This document shows positions 8,647 through 17,957 of a stretch of DNA of 64,000 nt, one piece after another. Every line of letters starts with the position of its first letter. Positions within the stretch are counted from its first letter, which is position 1. This DNA is from Paraflavitalea sp. CAU 1676 (GTDB lineage: Bacteria > Bacteroidota > Bacteroidia > Chitinophagales > Chitinophagaceae). The notes beneath the pieces are model-generated. The model searched no databases and had not been told where the DNA came from. It saw only the letters and a list, made by a program, of their open reading frames with translations. The DNA lies in the NCBI RefSeq assembly GCF_029223285.1, contig NZ_JARHUJ010000001.1, positions 434,001 through 498,000 on the forward strand, written 5' to 3'. The translations under genes were made by a program, and so were the position numbers.

Positions 8647-11292
8647 TTATAATAAGGACTTGATCTTCTCCAGCACCGGCTTCAATCCAGCTGCGTCCTG
8701 ACCGCCCGCAGTAGCCAGGTTCTTCTGGCCGCCGCCGCCGCCTTTGATCAATGGAGCCACATGCTCCTTGATCAGTTTGCCGGCATCGAGGCCCTTAGCA
8801 GCGACAACAGTATCGGAAATTCCAATCGCCACAAACGGCTTGCCGCCAATATTGGCGCCCAGTACCGCTACGTAATCGTGCAGGTTATTCTTGAGATCGT
8901 AGCACAGCTTTTTCAGTGCATCTGCATTGCCCACTTCCACGATATCGGCAATGTAAGTAACGCCATTGATGATCTCGTCCTTTTGCAGCAGTTCATTGCG
9001 AACACCAACCAGCATGCGGTTCTCGAGGTGTTCCAGTTTCTTCTTCAACTCAGCATTTTCAGCGGTAAGGCCTTCAACCGCCTTGATCACTTCTTTGGGG
9101 TTCTTCAGGGCTTCACGAATGCCGCGCAGTTGGTCGAATTGTTCGTTGACAAAGTCTTCAGCTGCACTGCCGCAAACCGCTTCGATACGACGTACACCCG
9201 CCGCAACAGCCGTTTCTACCTTGATCTTAAGAAGGCCCAGTTCGCCGGTGGCACCTACGTGGGTACCGCCGCACAACTCGATGGAGTAGTTGGGATCGAT
9301 GATCACGACACGCACCACATCGCCATATTTTTCTCCGAAAAGGGCCGTTGCGCCCAATTCAATCGCTTCGTCTTTGGGCATTTCTTTTATGACGACAGGG
9401 ATATTCTCACGGATCTTTTCATTCACGATCGTTTCCACCTTGCCAAGCTCTTCTTCGGTGATCTTGGCAAAATGCGATACGTCGAAACGCAGGTATTCGT
9501 CATTCACCAGTGAACCCTTTTGGGCTACGTGCGTACCCAATACCTGGCGCAAGGCTGCGTGCAGCAGGTGCGTGGCAGAGTGATGCACCATGATCTTGCG
9601 GCGACGTTCGGGGCTCACCTTGGCATCGACAGGCGCGGTAATGTTAATAGGCAACTTATCCGTGAAATGAACGATCAGGTCATTTTCTTTCCGGGTATCG
9701 GTTACAGCAACGATCTCACCGTCGAAATACAGCTCACCGGTATCGCCTACCTGGCCACCGCTCTCCGCATAAAAAGGTGTGGTTTCCAATACCAGCTGGT
9801 ACGATTCCTTGCCTTTGGCCTTCACCTTCCGGTACTTGACCACCTTGGTGAGGATATTCAGTTGTTTGTAGCCAATGAATTTCTGGCCCTTGCTTTCGTA
9901 GATATTTACCCAATCTTCGGTATCGAGGGTAGTGGCGGCACGGCTGCGTTCCTTCTGCTGGTTCATTTCTTTCTCAAAGCCGGCTTCATCAACTTGCAAG
10001 CTCTGCTCGCTGGCGATGAGTTTTGTGAGGTCTACAGGAAAACCATAAGTATCGTACAGCTCAAAAGCGGCTGCTCCGTTGATGGTTTTGCCATTGGCTT
10101 GCACGATCAGCTCGTCCATTTTCTTCAAACCCTTTTCCAGCGTGCGCAGGAAGGCGTCTTCCTCTTCCTTCACCACCTTGCTCACAAAGTCCACTTGTTG
10201 GTGCAGTTCAGGAAATACTGCTTTGAACTGCTCGGCCAATACAGGCACCAGTTTGAATAACAGGGGCTGCTTATAATCGAGGTAACTATAATAATAACGT
10301 ACGGCGCGGCGCAAAATGCGGCGGATCACATAACCAGCTCCTGTATTGGAAGGGAGCTGACCATCGGCAATGGTAAAGCTGATGGCGCGGATATGGTCGG
10401 CGATCACGCGGAAGGCGATGGCTTCCTTGGTGTCGGAGAAATCGTATTTCTTGCCGGCGATCTTTTCCGTAGCGGCGATGGTGCCGGTGAAAATATCCGT
10501 GTCGTAATTAGATTGTTTGCCGTGGAGGACGCGTACCAGGCGTTCGAAGCCCATGCCGGTGTCTACGTGTTTGGCTGGGAGTGATTCGAGGGTGCCGTCC
10601 TTCAGCCTATTGAACTGTATAAACACATTGTTCCAGATCTCGATCACCTGGGGGTGGTCATTGTTGACCAACTCCTTACCGGGCTGTTTTTGCCTTTCTT
10701 CATCGGTACGGCAGTCTACGTGGATCTCCGTGCAGGGGCCACAGGGGCCGGTATCGCCCATCTCCCAGAAGTTATCTTTTTTATTGCCCAGCAGGATGCG
10801 GTCTTCGGCGATCACCTTTTTCCATTCGGCAATAGCCTCTTCATCGCGGGGCAATTTTTCTTTTTCGTCGCCCTCGAATACCGTCACATAAAGCCTGTCT
10901 TTTGGTAGTTTATACACTTCTGTCAACAGTTCCCAGCTCCAGGCAATCGCTTCCTTCTTAAAATAACCGGCGTCGGGATTGGCGGGGTCGCCAAAGCTCC
11001 AGTTGCCCAGCATTTCGAACATGGTGTGGTGGTAGGTGTCGACACCCACTTCCTCCAGGTCATTGTGCTTGCCGCTTACCCGCAAACACTTCTGCGTATC
11101 GGCTACCCGGCTTTGAGGAGCTTTTTTATTGCCCAGGAAATAGTCTTTGAACTGGTTCATACCCGCGTTGGTGAACAGCAGGGTAGGGTCATTCTTTACT
11201 ACAATAGGAGCGGAAGGAACAATAGTATGGCCTTTCGAACGGAAAAAATCTAGGAAATGCTGCCTGATCTCGGCACTGGTCATCGTTGTCAT
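8647..11292 (-). CDS. alaS: Alanyl-tRNA synthetase
   Basis: An 881-residue protein, normal AlaS length. Order of parts: class II catalytic domain starting TSAEIRQHFLDFFRSKGHTI, tRNA-recognition region, editing domain with the zinc-site motifs HSATHLLHAAL and ELCGGTHVGATG, and a C-terminal oligomerisation/C-Ala region ending with the Gly-rich GGGGGQKNLATAGG. It charges tRNA-Ala and hydrolyses mischarged Ser- and Gly-tRNA-Ala in the cytoplasm. The gene stands alone on the minus strand, divergent from the M23 peptidase gene, with a 243-base gap that shows no further feature I can firmly support. Confidence 0.98.
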   Translation of the reverse strand: MTTMTSAEIRQHFLDFFRSKGHTIVPSAPIVVKNDPTLLFTNAGMNQFKDYFLGNKKAPQSRVADTQKCLRVSGKHNDLEEVGVDTYHHTMFEMLGNWSFGDPANPDAGYFKKEAIAWSWELLTEVYKLPKDRLYVTVFEGDEKEKLPRDEEAIAEWKKVIAEDRILLGNKKDNFWEMGDTGPCGPCTEIHVDCRTDEERQKQPGKELVNNDHPQVIEIWNNVFIQFNRLKDGTLESLPAKHVDTGMGFERLVRVLHGKQSNYDTDIFTGTIAATEKIAGKKYDFSDTKEAIAFRVIADHIRAISFTIADGQLPSNTGAGYVIRRILRRAVRYYYSYLDYKQPLLFKLVPVLAEQFKAVFPELHQQVDFVSKVVKEEEDAFLRTLEKGLKKMDELIVQANGKTINGAAAFELYDTYGFPVDLTKLIASEQSLQVDEAGFEKEMNQQKERSRAATTLDTEDWVNIYESKGQKFIGYKQLNILTKVVKYRKVKAKGKESYQLVLETTPFYAESGGQVGDTGELYFDGEIVAVTDTRKENDLIVHFTDKLPINITAPVDAKVSPERRRKIMVHHSATHLLHAALRQVLGTHVAQKGSLVNDEYLRFDVSHFAKITEEELGKVETIVNEKIRENIPVVIKEMPKDEAIELGATALFGEKYGDVVRVVIIDPNYSIELCGGTHVGATGELGLLKIKVETAVAAGVRRIEAVCGSAAEDFVNEQFDQLRGIREALKNPKEVIKAVEGLTAENAELKKKLEHLENRMLVGVRNELLQKDEIINGVTYIADIVEVGNADALKKLCYDLKNNLHDYVAVLGANIGGKPFVAIGISDTVVAAKGLDAGKLIKEHVAPLIKGGGGGQKNLATAGGQDAAGLKPVLEKIKSLL

Positions 11293-11535
11293 ATTATTCG
11301 GAACAATCTTTGTTAAAAACGGCTGCTTTGAATTCGTTAAACCATGAAATCATTCAAACACGGGCAAACACTAAACCACAAACCCCAAACGTTAGAGCAA
11401 CCTATACGTAATCGGCAAAAAATCAACATTTTCGTGTAGGTTTGTAACCTTTGGTCAGGTTAACGTGGTGCAAAGGTAATTGAATTAAGACTGTTTTAAT
11501 GATGCAAACAAGCCCCTTTAATCAGGCATGGCTTC

Positions 11536-12507
11536 ATGAAAAAGATCAAATATTTCTATAACACCAATACCCTCCGCTACGAAAAGCTGGAGACCCCGCT
11601 CCGGGTAAAACTGTTGCGGGTGCTGGGTTTTATATCTGCGGCCATCGTTACCGCCATCATCATCGTTTCTATCGCCTACAAATATTTCCCCTCCGCCACC
11701 GAAAAAAGGCTGATTCAGGACAACGTGGAGCTGCAGCAGCAGTACGAGGTACTCGATGAAAAGACCAAAAAGATCTCGCAGCAACTCACCGAACTGGAAA
11801 AGCGCGATAACGAGGTGTACCGCACCATTTTCGAGGCCGACCCCATCCCCGACAGCGTCCGGGCCAAAGAGATTGAACAGCAAAAGGAAACCAAGCTGGT
11901 GATGCGGATGGCAAACTACCAGCTGGAGAACTCCATTGTCGAGACCCTCAATGGGCTCAACAACCGCATCGGCGCTCAGGAGCGTTCGTATAATGAAATA
12001 ACCGAATTCATTAAGAATAAGGAGGAAATGCTGTCCAGCACCCCGGCCATCCAGCCGGTCAGCAACTCCGACCTCAAGCGCGTAGCCTCCGGTTTCGGCT
12101 ACCGTATCGACCCGGTTTATAAAACCGTCAAACTGCACAACGGCCTTGATTTCGCTGCTCCACAGGGCACACCTATATATGCTACCGCCAACGGCACCAT
12201 CCGCGTAGCTGCCAACACCGGCACCGGCTATGGTAACCACGTGATTATCAATCATGGATACGGCTACGAAACTCTTTACGGCCACATGTTCCGCATTAAA
12301 GTAAAAGGCGGCCAGCGGGTAAAAAGGGGAGAGATCATTGGCTGGGTGGGTAGCACGGGAAAATCCACCGGTCCGCATTGCCACTACGAAGTCCACAAAA
12401 ATGGACGTCACCTCGACCCCGTTTACTTCTTCTACAACGACCTTACACCCGAACAGTACGACCGGCTGCTCAAGATGGCCGCTTCCAGCAACCAGAGCTT
12501 CGACTAA
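11536..12507 (+). CDS. Membrane-anchored M23 (LytM) peptidase
   Basis: A 323-residue protein. A short cytoplasmic N-terminus is followed by one membrane segment at about residues 29-50, a coiled-coil-like stalk at about 55-170, and a C-terminal M23 domain. Zinc-site residues are present: H201 and D205 (HNGLDFAAP) and H283 with H281 (GPHCHYEV). M23 enzymes cut peptide cross-links of peptidoglycan; the layout with a TM anchor, coiled coil and LytM domain is typical of periplasmic cell-wall hydrolases used in growth or division. All metal and catalytic residues are intact, so it is probably active and not just a LytM activator. A minus-strand frame of similar length covers it but is a shadow. 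Confidence 0.93.
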   Translation: MKKIKYFYNTNTLRYEKLETPLRVKLLRVLGFISAAIVTAIIIVSIAYKYFPSATEKRLIQDNVELQQQYEVLDEKTKKISQQLTELEKRDNEVYRTIFEADPIPDSVRAKEIEQQKETKLVMRMANYQLENSIVETLNGLNNRIGAQERSYNEITEFIKNKEEMLSSTPAIQPVSNSDLKRVASGFGYRIDPVYKTVKLHNGLDFAAPQGTPIYATANGTIRVAANTGTGYGNHVIINHGYGYETLYGHMFRIKVKGGQRVKRGEIIGWVGSTGKSTGPHCHYEVHKNGRHLDPVYFFYNDLTPEQYDRLLKMAASSNQSFD

Positions 12508-12733
12508 AACTGCGGGCAAGGCCGGCTATTCAGCGCCAGGACGGGACCGCCCAAACGTGGCGTCGACACTCGCTTGCTTGGCATAAAAGGCAGGAATTGC
12601 TGCCGGCCGCATGGCGTGGCTTCCACAGCCAGCTTTTCTGTCACTGTATATGACTCTTTGTCTTACAGCGTACTATGACATAATTATGACCTACTGGGGG
12701 GCAAACCTTTTAGGAACTTTAGCGTTGTAACTG

Positions 12734-12741
12734 TAATTTTG
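12734..12741 (+). promoter_or_regulatory. Putative -7 box for the AraC regulator gene
   Basis: TAATTTTG fits TAnnTTTG, 9 bases before the ATG at 12751, giving an almost leaderless transcript if real. A T-run near 12708 is the only -33 candidate. The 243 bases between the M23 gene and this regulator show nothing else clear. Confidence 0.35.
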
Positions 12742-12750
12742 CAAACCGTC

Positions 12751-13713
12751 ATGTTACAACCGCCTGATATATTATCATTTGCGTATAACCAGCCCATCAT
12801 GCAGGGGCAGCTGGAAGTATTGTATGAAAAGGAGCAGCAGATTCCTGGTTCAGTACAGTACATGATCAGCCGTTACCGTAAACATTCACAATGGGCAATA
12901 GATGATGCAGGCATGATGGTGTATCATTACAAAAAGAACGATCCTGCCAAAAACTATGTGGAATTACGGTTCTGTGTAGCCGGCAATGTGTATTGCCAGG
13001 AAAAGAATACCGAATGCGATCAGTGTAAGGTAGGTGCTTCGCGAAGTTGTAACGACCGCGTAGAAAGTGTGGATGTATTGAGCTTCCGTTTTTCTCCGGT
13101 TCACCTGTCGCAGTTCGCGAAACCGCGCCGCCAGGATGATGAGAATGTCGTTGCGGATAATATTCTTCAATTCACGCACCCATCCTCTTTCTCAAAAATA
13201 CTGACCCTCTGCGGCCGTACCCGCGTGGTATTGGAAGCGCTCCTCAATCATTCTTATACTGACACCCTCGAAAACATCTACATCAATGCCCAGGTGCAAA
13301 TGCTGCTCCTGTACAGCCTCGAATGTATGTTGGGTGATGATAAGAATGCCGACAAAGCTATTGAAACCTTCCAGTGCAAGTTCCTCGCCAACGATGCCGA
13401 TCGTGAAAAGATCGTACGCGCCCGCGAGATCCTCCTGCAGCATATCGGTGAGCCCATCACTATCAAGGAACTGAGCCGTAAAGTGGCCATCAACGAGTGC
13501 TACCTGAAGAAAGGTTTCAAAGAGTTGTTTGGTACCACCGTATTCGACTTCTACCAAAGCCAGCGCATGGAGCATGCCCGTTACCTCCTCTACGAAAAGG
13601 GATTGAGTGTAACGGAAGTATCGATGATGCTGGGTTACTCCTCTATTTCTCACTTCTCTACAGCCTTTAAGAAACATACCGGCCTCAAACCTTGTGAGCT
13701 GTTGCTGCATTAA
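12751..13713 (+). CDS. AraC-family regulator of the haem locus with a cysteine cluster
   Basis: A 320-residue protein when started at the ATG at 12751 (a TTG 12 bases upstream is less likely). The C-terminal part (about residues 220-318) has the two helix-turn-helix motifs of AraC/XylS proteins, ending in GYSSISHFSTAFKKHTGLKP. The N-terminal sensory part holds five cysteines at 75, 82, 89, 92 and 100 (C-x6-C-x6-C-x2-C-x7-C), an arrangement that could bind a metal, an iron-sulfur cluster or haem. It is similar in layout to PchR-type regulators of iron uptake. It reads in the same direction as, and 210 bases ahead of, the TonB receptor gene, so control of the haem locus is likely; the signal it senses is inference. 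Confidence 0.85.
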   Translation: MLQPPDILSFAYNQPIMQGQLEVLYEKEQQIPGSVQYMISRYRKHSQWAIDDAGMMVYHYKKNDPAKNYVELRFCVAGNVYCQEKNTECDQCKVGASRSCNDRVESVDVLSFRFSPVHLSQFAKPRRQDDENVVADNILQFTHPSSFSKILTLCGRTRVVLEALLNHSYTDTLENIYINAQVQMLLLYSLECMLGDDKNADKAIETFQCKFLANDADREKIVRAREILLQHIGEPITIKELSRKVAINECYLKKGFKELFGTTVFDFYQSQRMEHARYLLYEKGLSVTEVSMMLGYSSISHFSTAFKKHTGLKPCELLLH

Positions 13714-13923
13714 TAGCTGATTCAGCCAGAGGAAGGTTGTGGGCTTCGTTACTCCGCCTCATGTCGGGGATGCCTCGTTGCCTTTCCTGGGTTTTCCCCA
13801 TCGCGCAAGTCCATTTTCCCGTTTAGGTAAACAGCCCCGGGTAAGCGCCCTTTACATTTGCTGTACTTTCCTTACTCACAGCCAATCTTCATTGCGTTAC
13901 GCAATGGGTTAAACGCTTTTATT

Positions 13924-15984
13924 ATGACTGTAAGAAATTACGGCAGCACCCCTTTTGTGGTGTGTGCGATGGTATTGTTATGCCTGCACACATCGGCCCA
14001 GCAGGCCAGGCCCGATACCGTATCCTGGCGTTCCCTCCAGGATGTGGTAGTGACGGGGCAGTACGCTCCGCAATCGGTAAAGAACTCCGTGTACCGCGTG
14101 CGCACCATCAATCGAGAGCGTATCGTATTGCGTGGCGCTACCGATGTGGCTGGTGTATTGAACAATGAACTGGGCATCCGCCTGCAAACCGATTACACCC
14201 TGGGCGAAACCGATACCAAAGTAATGGGCCTCGGCGGCCAGCGCGTCAAGATACTGCTCGATGGCGTTCCCCTCATCGACCGGGATGCTACCAAACAAAG
14301 CCTTAGCCAGATCGATATCAATACCATCGAACGCATTGAACTGGTAGAAGGCCCCATGAGTGTGATCTATGGTACCGATGCCCTCGCCGGTGTTATTAAT
14401 ATAATTACAAAGAAGGGAAAGTCGGGCGATGGATTCTCCGTCAATGCACGGATGCAGGAAGAAACTACCGGATCCCGGTACAGCCCCTTTTCAAAAGACG
14501 GCATCCACAATGAAAACATTAACCTCAACTGGCAGCGCAAAGTCTGGCATATCGCTGCCTGGGGTACCCGCAATAATTTTGGCGGATGGAATGATACCGC
14601 CCCTTACCCGGCGAAGACCTGGAAGCCTAAAAAACAATGGATGACGGGCGGCACACTGGGTTACCGCTTTAAGCACCTGCATGCCTGGTACCGGCTCGAT
14701 TACCTCGATGAAGAACTCTTCGCTGCCGGTGTGATGTTTACCACTACTTATTCCGGGCTCGATAAATATTATACGACCAATCGCTATACCCATCAGGCGC
14801 AGGCCGATTGGTCGGTAGGCTCAAGCCTTAGTATCAATACGGCCATTTCGTACCAGGATTATAAACGCAGCACCGAAAGTTATACGATCGATTACCGGGC
14901 AGGTTCAAAGACGCCGGCGCAGGGCGATGGCTTCTGGGATGTTTCGGAGTTCAAGACCTTCTTTGTGCGCAGCACCGCGCAATGGCGTATATCGCCAGCT
15001 GTTTCGGTACAACCAGGGGTGGAGTTTAAATCTTATAAGACCAGCGGCGAAAGGATCAGTGGAACTCCCGCTATCAACGATTTCTCCTTGTTTGCATCCG
15101 CGGAGCTGAAACCCACCAGCCGGCTATTGATCAAGCCGGGGGTACGTTTTTCGAACAACTCTGTGTACGATGCGCCACCGCTCATCCCTTCCCTCAACAC
15201 CAAATTTATCATTAACGATCATCTCGATCTGCGGCTCTCGTACGCACGCGGATTCCGCGCACCCATACTGCGGGAACTGTATTTCTTTTTTCATGATGCC
15301 AGTCACAGTATTGAAGGCAACCCCAATTTGAAAGCCGAATACTCCAATAGTTTTATTGGTTCACTCAGCTGGCAGCCTGTTAAGTCGAAGGAGATACACC
15401 TTACCTCCAGTGTGGCGGGCTTCTACAACGATTACCACGATTTCATCGACATGGCCTTCGATCCTGCGCGCCAGGTGAACACCTATTTCAACAACACCCG
15501 TTACAAAACAATAGGCAGTACGTTGGAGAATACCCTGCAATGGAAGCAGCTGGGAGCTACACTTGGGTTTTCCTACATAGGTTATTATAATGCCTATGCC
15601 GGTGATCCTTCCCGTAAAGGTGACCGCTCCGAGTTTGCCTGGGCTCCTGAAGTTAACAGCAACATCACCTACCATATTATTAGTTGGAAAACGCAGGTGG
15701 GACTTTTCTATAAATTCAACGGTGCGCTGCCAACCTACCTCCTGAATGCCAATGGCGATATCCTGTTGTCGAAAATGGATGCCTACCATTGGGCCGACCT
15801 CACCGTCACTCAAAAGCTGGGTAAATACCTCAGTCTGCAGGCTGGCGCCAAAAACCTGTTCAATGAAAAGCGGGTACAATCTACAGCAGGCAATGGCGCA
15901 GCGCATAGTTCAGGCGGTCCCGTACAAACCGGTTACGGCACTTCCTTCTTTGCCGGCATCAACTTTCAATGGTCAAAACACTAA
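13924..15984 (+). CDS. hmuR: TonB-dependent haem/iron receptor (HmuR-like)
   Basis: Started at the ATG at 13924, giving 686 residues and a clean signal peptide (CAMVLLCLHTSAQQ); the frame is open back to a TTG at 13858. The plug domain is at about residues 35-150 (LQDVVVTGQYAP, VKILLDGVPLIDRD, VIYGTDALAGVINIITKK), followed by a 22-strand-type barrel ending in FAGINFQWSKH. No STN or CarboxypepD_reg domain precedes the plug. The size and the following genes for HmuY, HmuT, HmuU, HmuV and HmuS point to haem as the ligand. It sits in the outer membrane and depends on TonB-ExbBD, which are not in this window. Confidence 0.88.
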   Translation: MTVRNYGSTPFVVCAMVLLCLHTSAQQARPDTVSWRSLQDVVVTGQYAPQSVKNSVYRVRTINRERIVLRGATDVAGVLNNELGIRLQTDYTLGETDTKVMGLGGQRVKILLDGVPLIDRDATKQSLSQIDINTIERIELVEGPMSVIYGTDALAGVINIITKKGKSGDGFSVNARMQEETTGSRYSPFSKDGIHNENINLNWQRKVWHIAAWGTRNNFGGWNDTAPYPAKTWKPKKQWMTGGTLGYRFKHLHAWYRLDYLDEELFAAGVMFTTTYSGLDKYYTTNRYTHQAQADWSVGSSLSINTAISYQDYKRSTESYTIDYRAGSKTPAQGDGFWDVSEFKTFFVRSTAQWRISPAVSVQPGVEFKSYKTSGERISGTPAINDFSLFASAELKPTSRLLIKPGVRFSNNSVYDAPPLIPSLNTKFIINDHLDLRLSYARGFRAPILRELYFFFHDASHSIEGNPNLKAEYSNSFIGSLSWQPVKSKEIHLTSSVAGFYNDYHDFIDMAFDPARQVNTYFNNTRYKTIGSTLENTLQWKQLGATLGFSYIGYYNAYAGDPSRKGDRSEFAWAPEVNSNITYHIISWKTQVGLFYKFNGALPTYLLNANGDILLSKMDAYHWADLTVTQKLGKYLSLQAGAKNLFNEKRVQSTAGNGAAHSSGGPVQTGYGTSFFAGINFQWSKH

Positions 15985-16014
15985 AAGCATATATCTACTA
16001 AAACCTACAACGAA

Positions 16015-17061
16015 ATGTCTACTACTTCGAAAATGGCCCCCTGGTTCCTGTGCGCAGGCATCGCTATAGCAGTTACTTCTTGCGATAAAGACGATAATGT
16101 CTATATTCCACCGCCCTCCGACGGTAAGTCAACTACCCTCAATGGCGGCACTGGCGGCTCCAATGCAGCCCATTCGGTATTCCTCGATCTCAGTACCGAC
16201 CTGCAGGATTCTGTAAAACGTGTAAGCTGGGACCTCGGATTCTATACCGGAAGCGATTTCCGGGTGGTCATCAACAATACCACGGCGGCCACCGCGAAGG
16301 CCATTAATAAAACTGATCTTTCGCAAGTGAACGCAGCCGATACTGCCGGCTTTGCCGATGCACTCGCGCTGGGCCAGGGAGCCGGTACCTTCAGCATCAT
16401 CGACGATGTGGAAGGCGATCTGTCGAAGACCGTGATTGCAGCAGTGTCTGCTACCGAGTCCGACAACAAAGTATATATCCTGAAACCCTCCAATGGTATG
16501 GTGGCCGCTGCGCGCGACTGGTACAAGATCCGCATCATCCGCAATGGCGCCAATTACAAACTGCAGTACGCCAGGTTGTCTGAGACAAGCGTCAAGACCA
16601 TCGATATAACCAAAGACGCCAGCTACAATTTTAAGTATATATCCCTCGAAACCAATGGCGCTGTAAACGTAGAGCCCGCAAATGCAAATTGGGATATCGA
16701 GTGGACGCTGACAACCTACAAGGCCAACGCTACTACGCCTTACCCCTATTCTGATTATGTGTACATCAACCACCTGGCTGGTGTTACGGCCGCAGAAGTG
16801 CTTACCACTACAGCTACCTTTGAGGCTTATGCCGAAGCCAATATTGCGTCAACAACCTTCGTGAGCAATAAAGTGGTGATCGGTGGTAACTGGCGCAATA
16901 CGCAGCCACCCGCTCCAGTGGGCGTGAAGACCGATCGTTTCTATGTGGTCAAAGATGCAGCGGGCAACGTTTACAAACTCCGTTTCCTCAGCTTCCATGC
17001 ATCAGATGGCGGCTTGAGGGGTTATCCGAAGGTCGAATACAAACTGGTGAAGAAAGCTTAA
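16015..17061 (+). CDS. hmuY: HmuY-like haem-binding lipoprotein
   Basis: A 348-residue protein with a lipoprotein signal ending in VTSCDKDD. The body matches the Bacteroidota HmuY family: a repeated beta-rich layout with SVKRVSWDLGFYTGSDFRVVIN, NWDIEWTLTTYK and the C-terminal YKLRFLSFH. HmuY proteins capture haem outside the cell and pass it to the TonB receptor. The gene follows the receptor gene by 30 bases. In characterised HmuY the haem is held by His or Met pairs; which residues do this here cannot be fixed by eye. Confidence 0.88.
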   Translation: MSTTSKMAPWFLCAGIAIAVTSCDKDDNVYIPPPSDGKSTTLNGGTGGSNAAHSVFLDLSTDLQDSVKRVSWDLGFYTGSDFRVVINNTTAATAKAINKTDLSQVNAADTAGFADALALGQGAGTFSIIDDVEGDLSKTVIAAVSATESDNKVYILKPSNGMVAAARDWYKIRIIRNGANYKLQYARLSETSVKTIDITKDASYNFKYISLETNGAVNVEPANANWDIEWTLTTYKANATTPYPYSDYVYINHLAGVTAAEVLTTTATFEAYAEANIASTTFVSNKVVIGGNWRNTQPPAPVGVKTDRFYVVKDAAGNVYKLRFLSFHASDGGLRGYPKVEYKLVKKA

Positions 17062-17141
17062 CACCATACAACAGCGGGTGCGTGCTGTCATGCGCCCGCT
17101 GTTCCCACTCTATTCCTGCACCCCGTTTTACGAAATATCCC

Positions 17142-17957
17142 ATGTTGAATAAAATCATACTAATAATTTCATTCCTGCTGGCGATGTGTAGCACACAAGC
17201 CCAGCAGCGTATCGTATCGCTCAGCGGCGCCATTAGCGAAATGCTCTGCGCGTTATCGCTCGATGCGCAGATCGTTGGCGTAGATGTTACCAGCAATTAC
17301 CCCGCCGTGTTGCAGCAAAAGGCGAAAGTAGGTCACAATCGTACCATATCGGCCGAAGGCATACTGGCGCTTCGTCCTACCCTCGTGTTGGGCGTTCAGG
17401 GCGAAATGAAGCAGGAAGTACTGGAGCAAATGACAGCTGCCAAAATAAAAGTACAGTTGCTGGAGCCTGCCTACAGCGCCGATGGTACCCGCCGCTTATT
17501 GGAGGAGGTGGCTAACGCTACCGGGGCACAGGCCAAAGCGAAAGAATTACGTGCCACCTTCGATAAGCAGCTCGCTGCCTTAAAGATTGCGCCCCTGAAA
17601 AAGAAAGTGCTGTTCATCTATGCGCGTGGTACGGGCTCGATGACCGTGTCCGGTACCGGTACGGCCCTCGATCATATGATCACCCTCGCCGGCGCACAAA
17701 ACGCCATGACGGCCTTCACGCAATTCAAGCCATTATCGGCAGAAGCATTGGTGGCTGCCAATCCCGATGTGATACTTATGTTCGACAGCGGCCTGCAAAG
17801 CATTGGTGGTCCAGATGGATTGCTAGCCGTGCAGGGCGTCAACTCAACGAATGCCGGGCGCACTAAAAAGATTGTATCGATGGACGGGCAGTTCCTCAGC
17901 GGCTTTGGTCTGCGCCTGCCCGCTGCCATTGCCGAACTGCATAAAAAGCTGCAATGA
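17142..17957 (+). CDS. hmuT: Periplasmic haem-binding protein HmuT
   Basis: Started at the ATG at 17142, giving 271 residues and a proper signal peptide (hydrophobic core, STQAQQ); an earlier in-frame start at 17082 would add an unlikely leader. The fold is the class III periplasmic binding protein type: RIVSLSGAISEMLCAL opens the first lobe and AILALRPTLVLG-like and ANPDVILMFDSG segments match the family. Class III proteins deliver haem or siderophores to a FecCD permease. The stop codon overlaps the start of the permease gene (ATGA), so translation is probably coupled. Confidence 0.93.
   Translation: MLNKIILIISFLLAMCSTQAQQRIVSLSGAISEMLCALSLDAQIVGVDVTSNYPAVLQQKAKVGHNRTISAEGILALRPTLVLGVQGEMKQEVLEQMTAAKIKVQLLEPAYSADGTRRLLEEVANATGAQAKAKELRATFDKQLAALKIAPLKKKVLFIYARGTGSMTVSGTGTALDHMITLAGAQNAMTAFTQFKPLSAEALVAANPDVILMFDSGLQSIGGPDGLLAVQGVNSTNAGRTKKIVSMDGQFLSGFGLRLPAAIAELHKKLQ

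Noticed and set aside
11518-12519. 333-codon minus-strand frame over the M23 peptidase gene
   Set aside because: It mirrors the peptidase gene end to end; its translation has no domain signs, while the plus strand has all zinc ligands.
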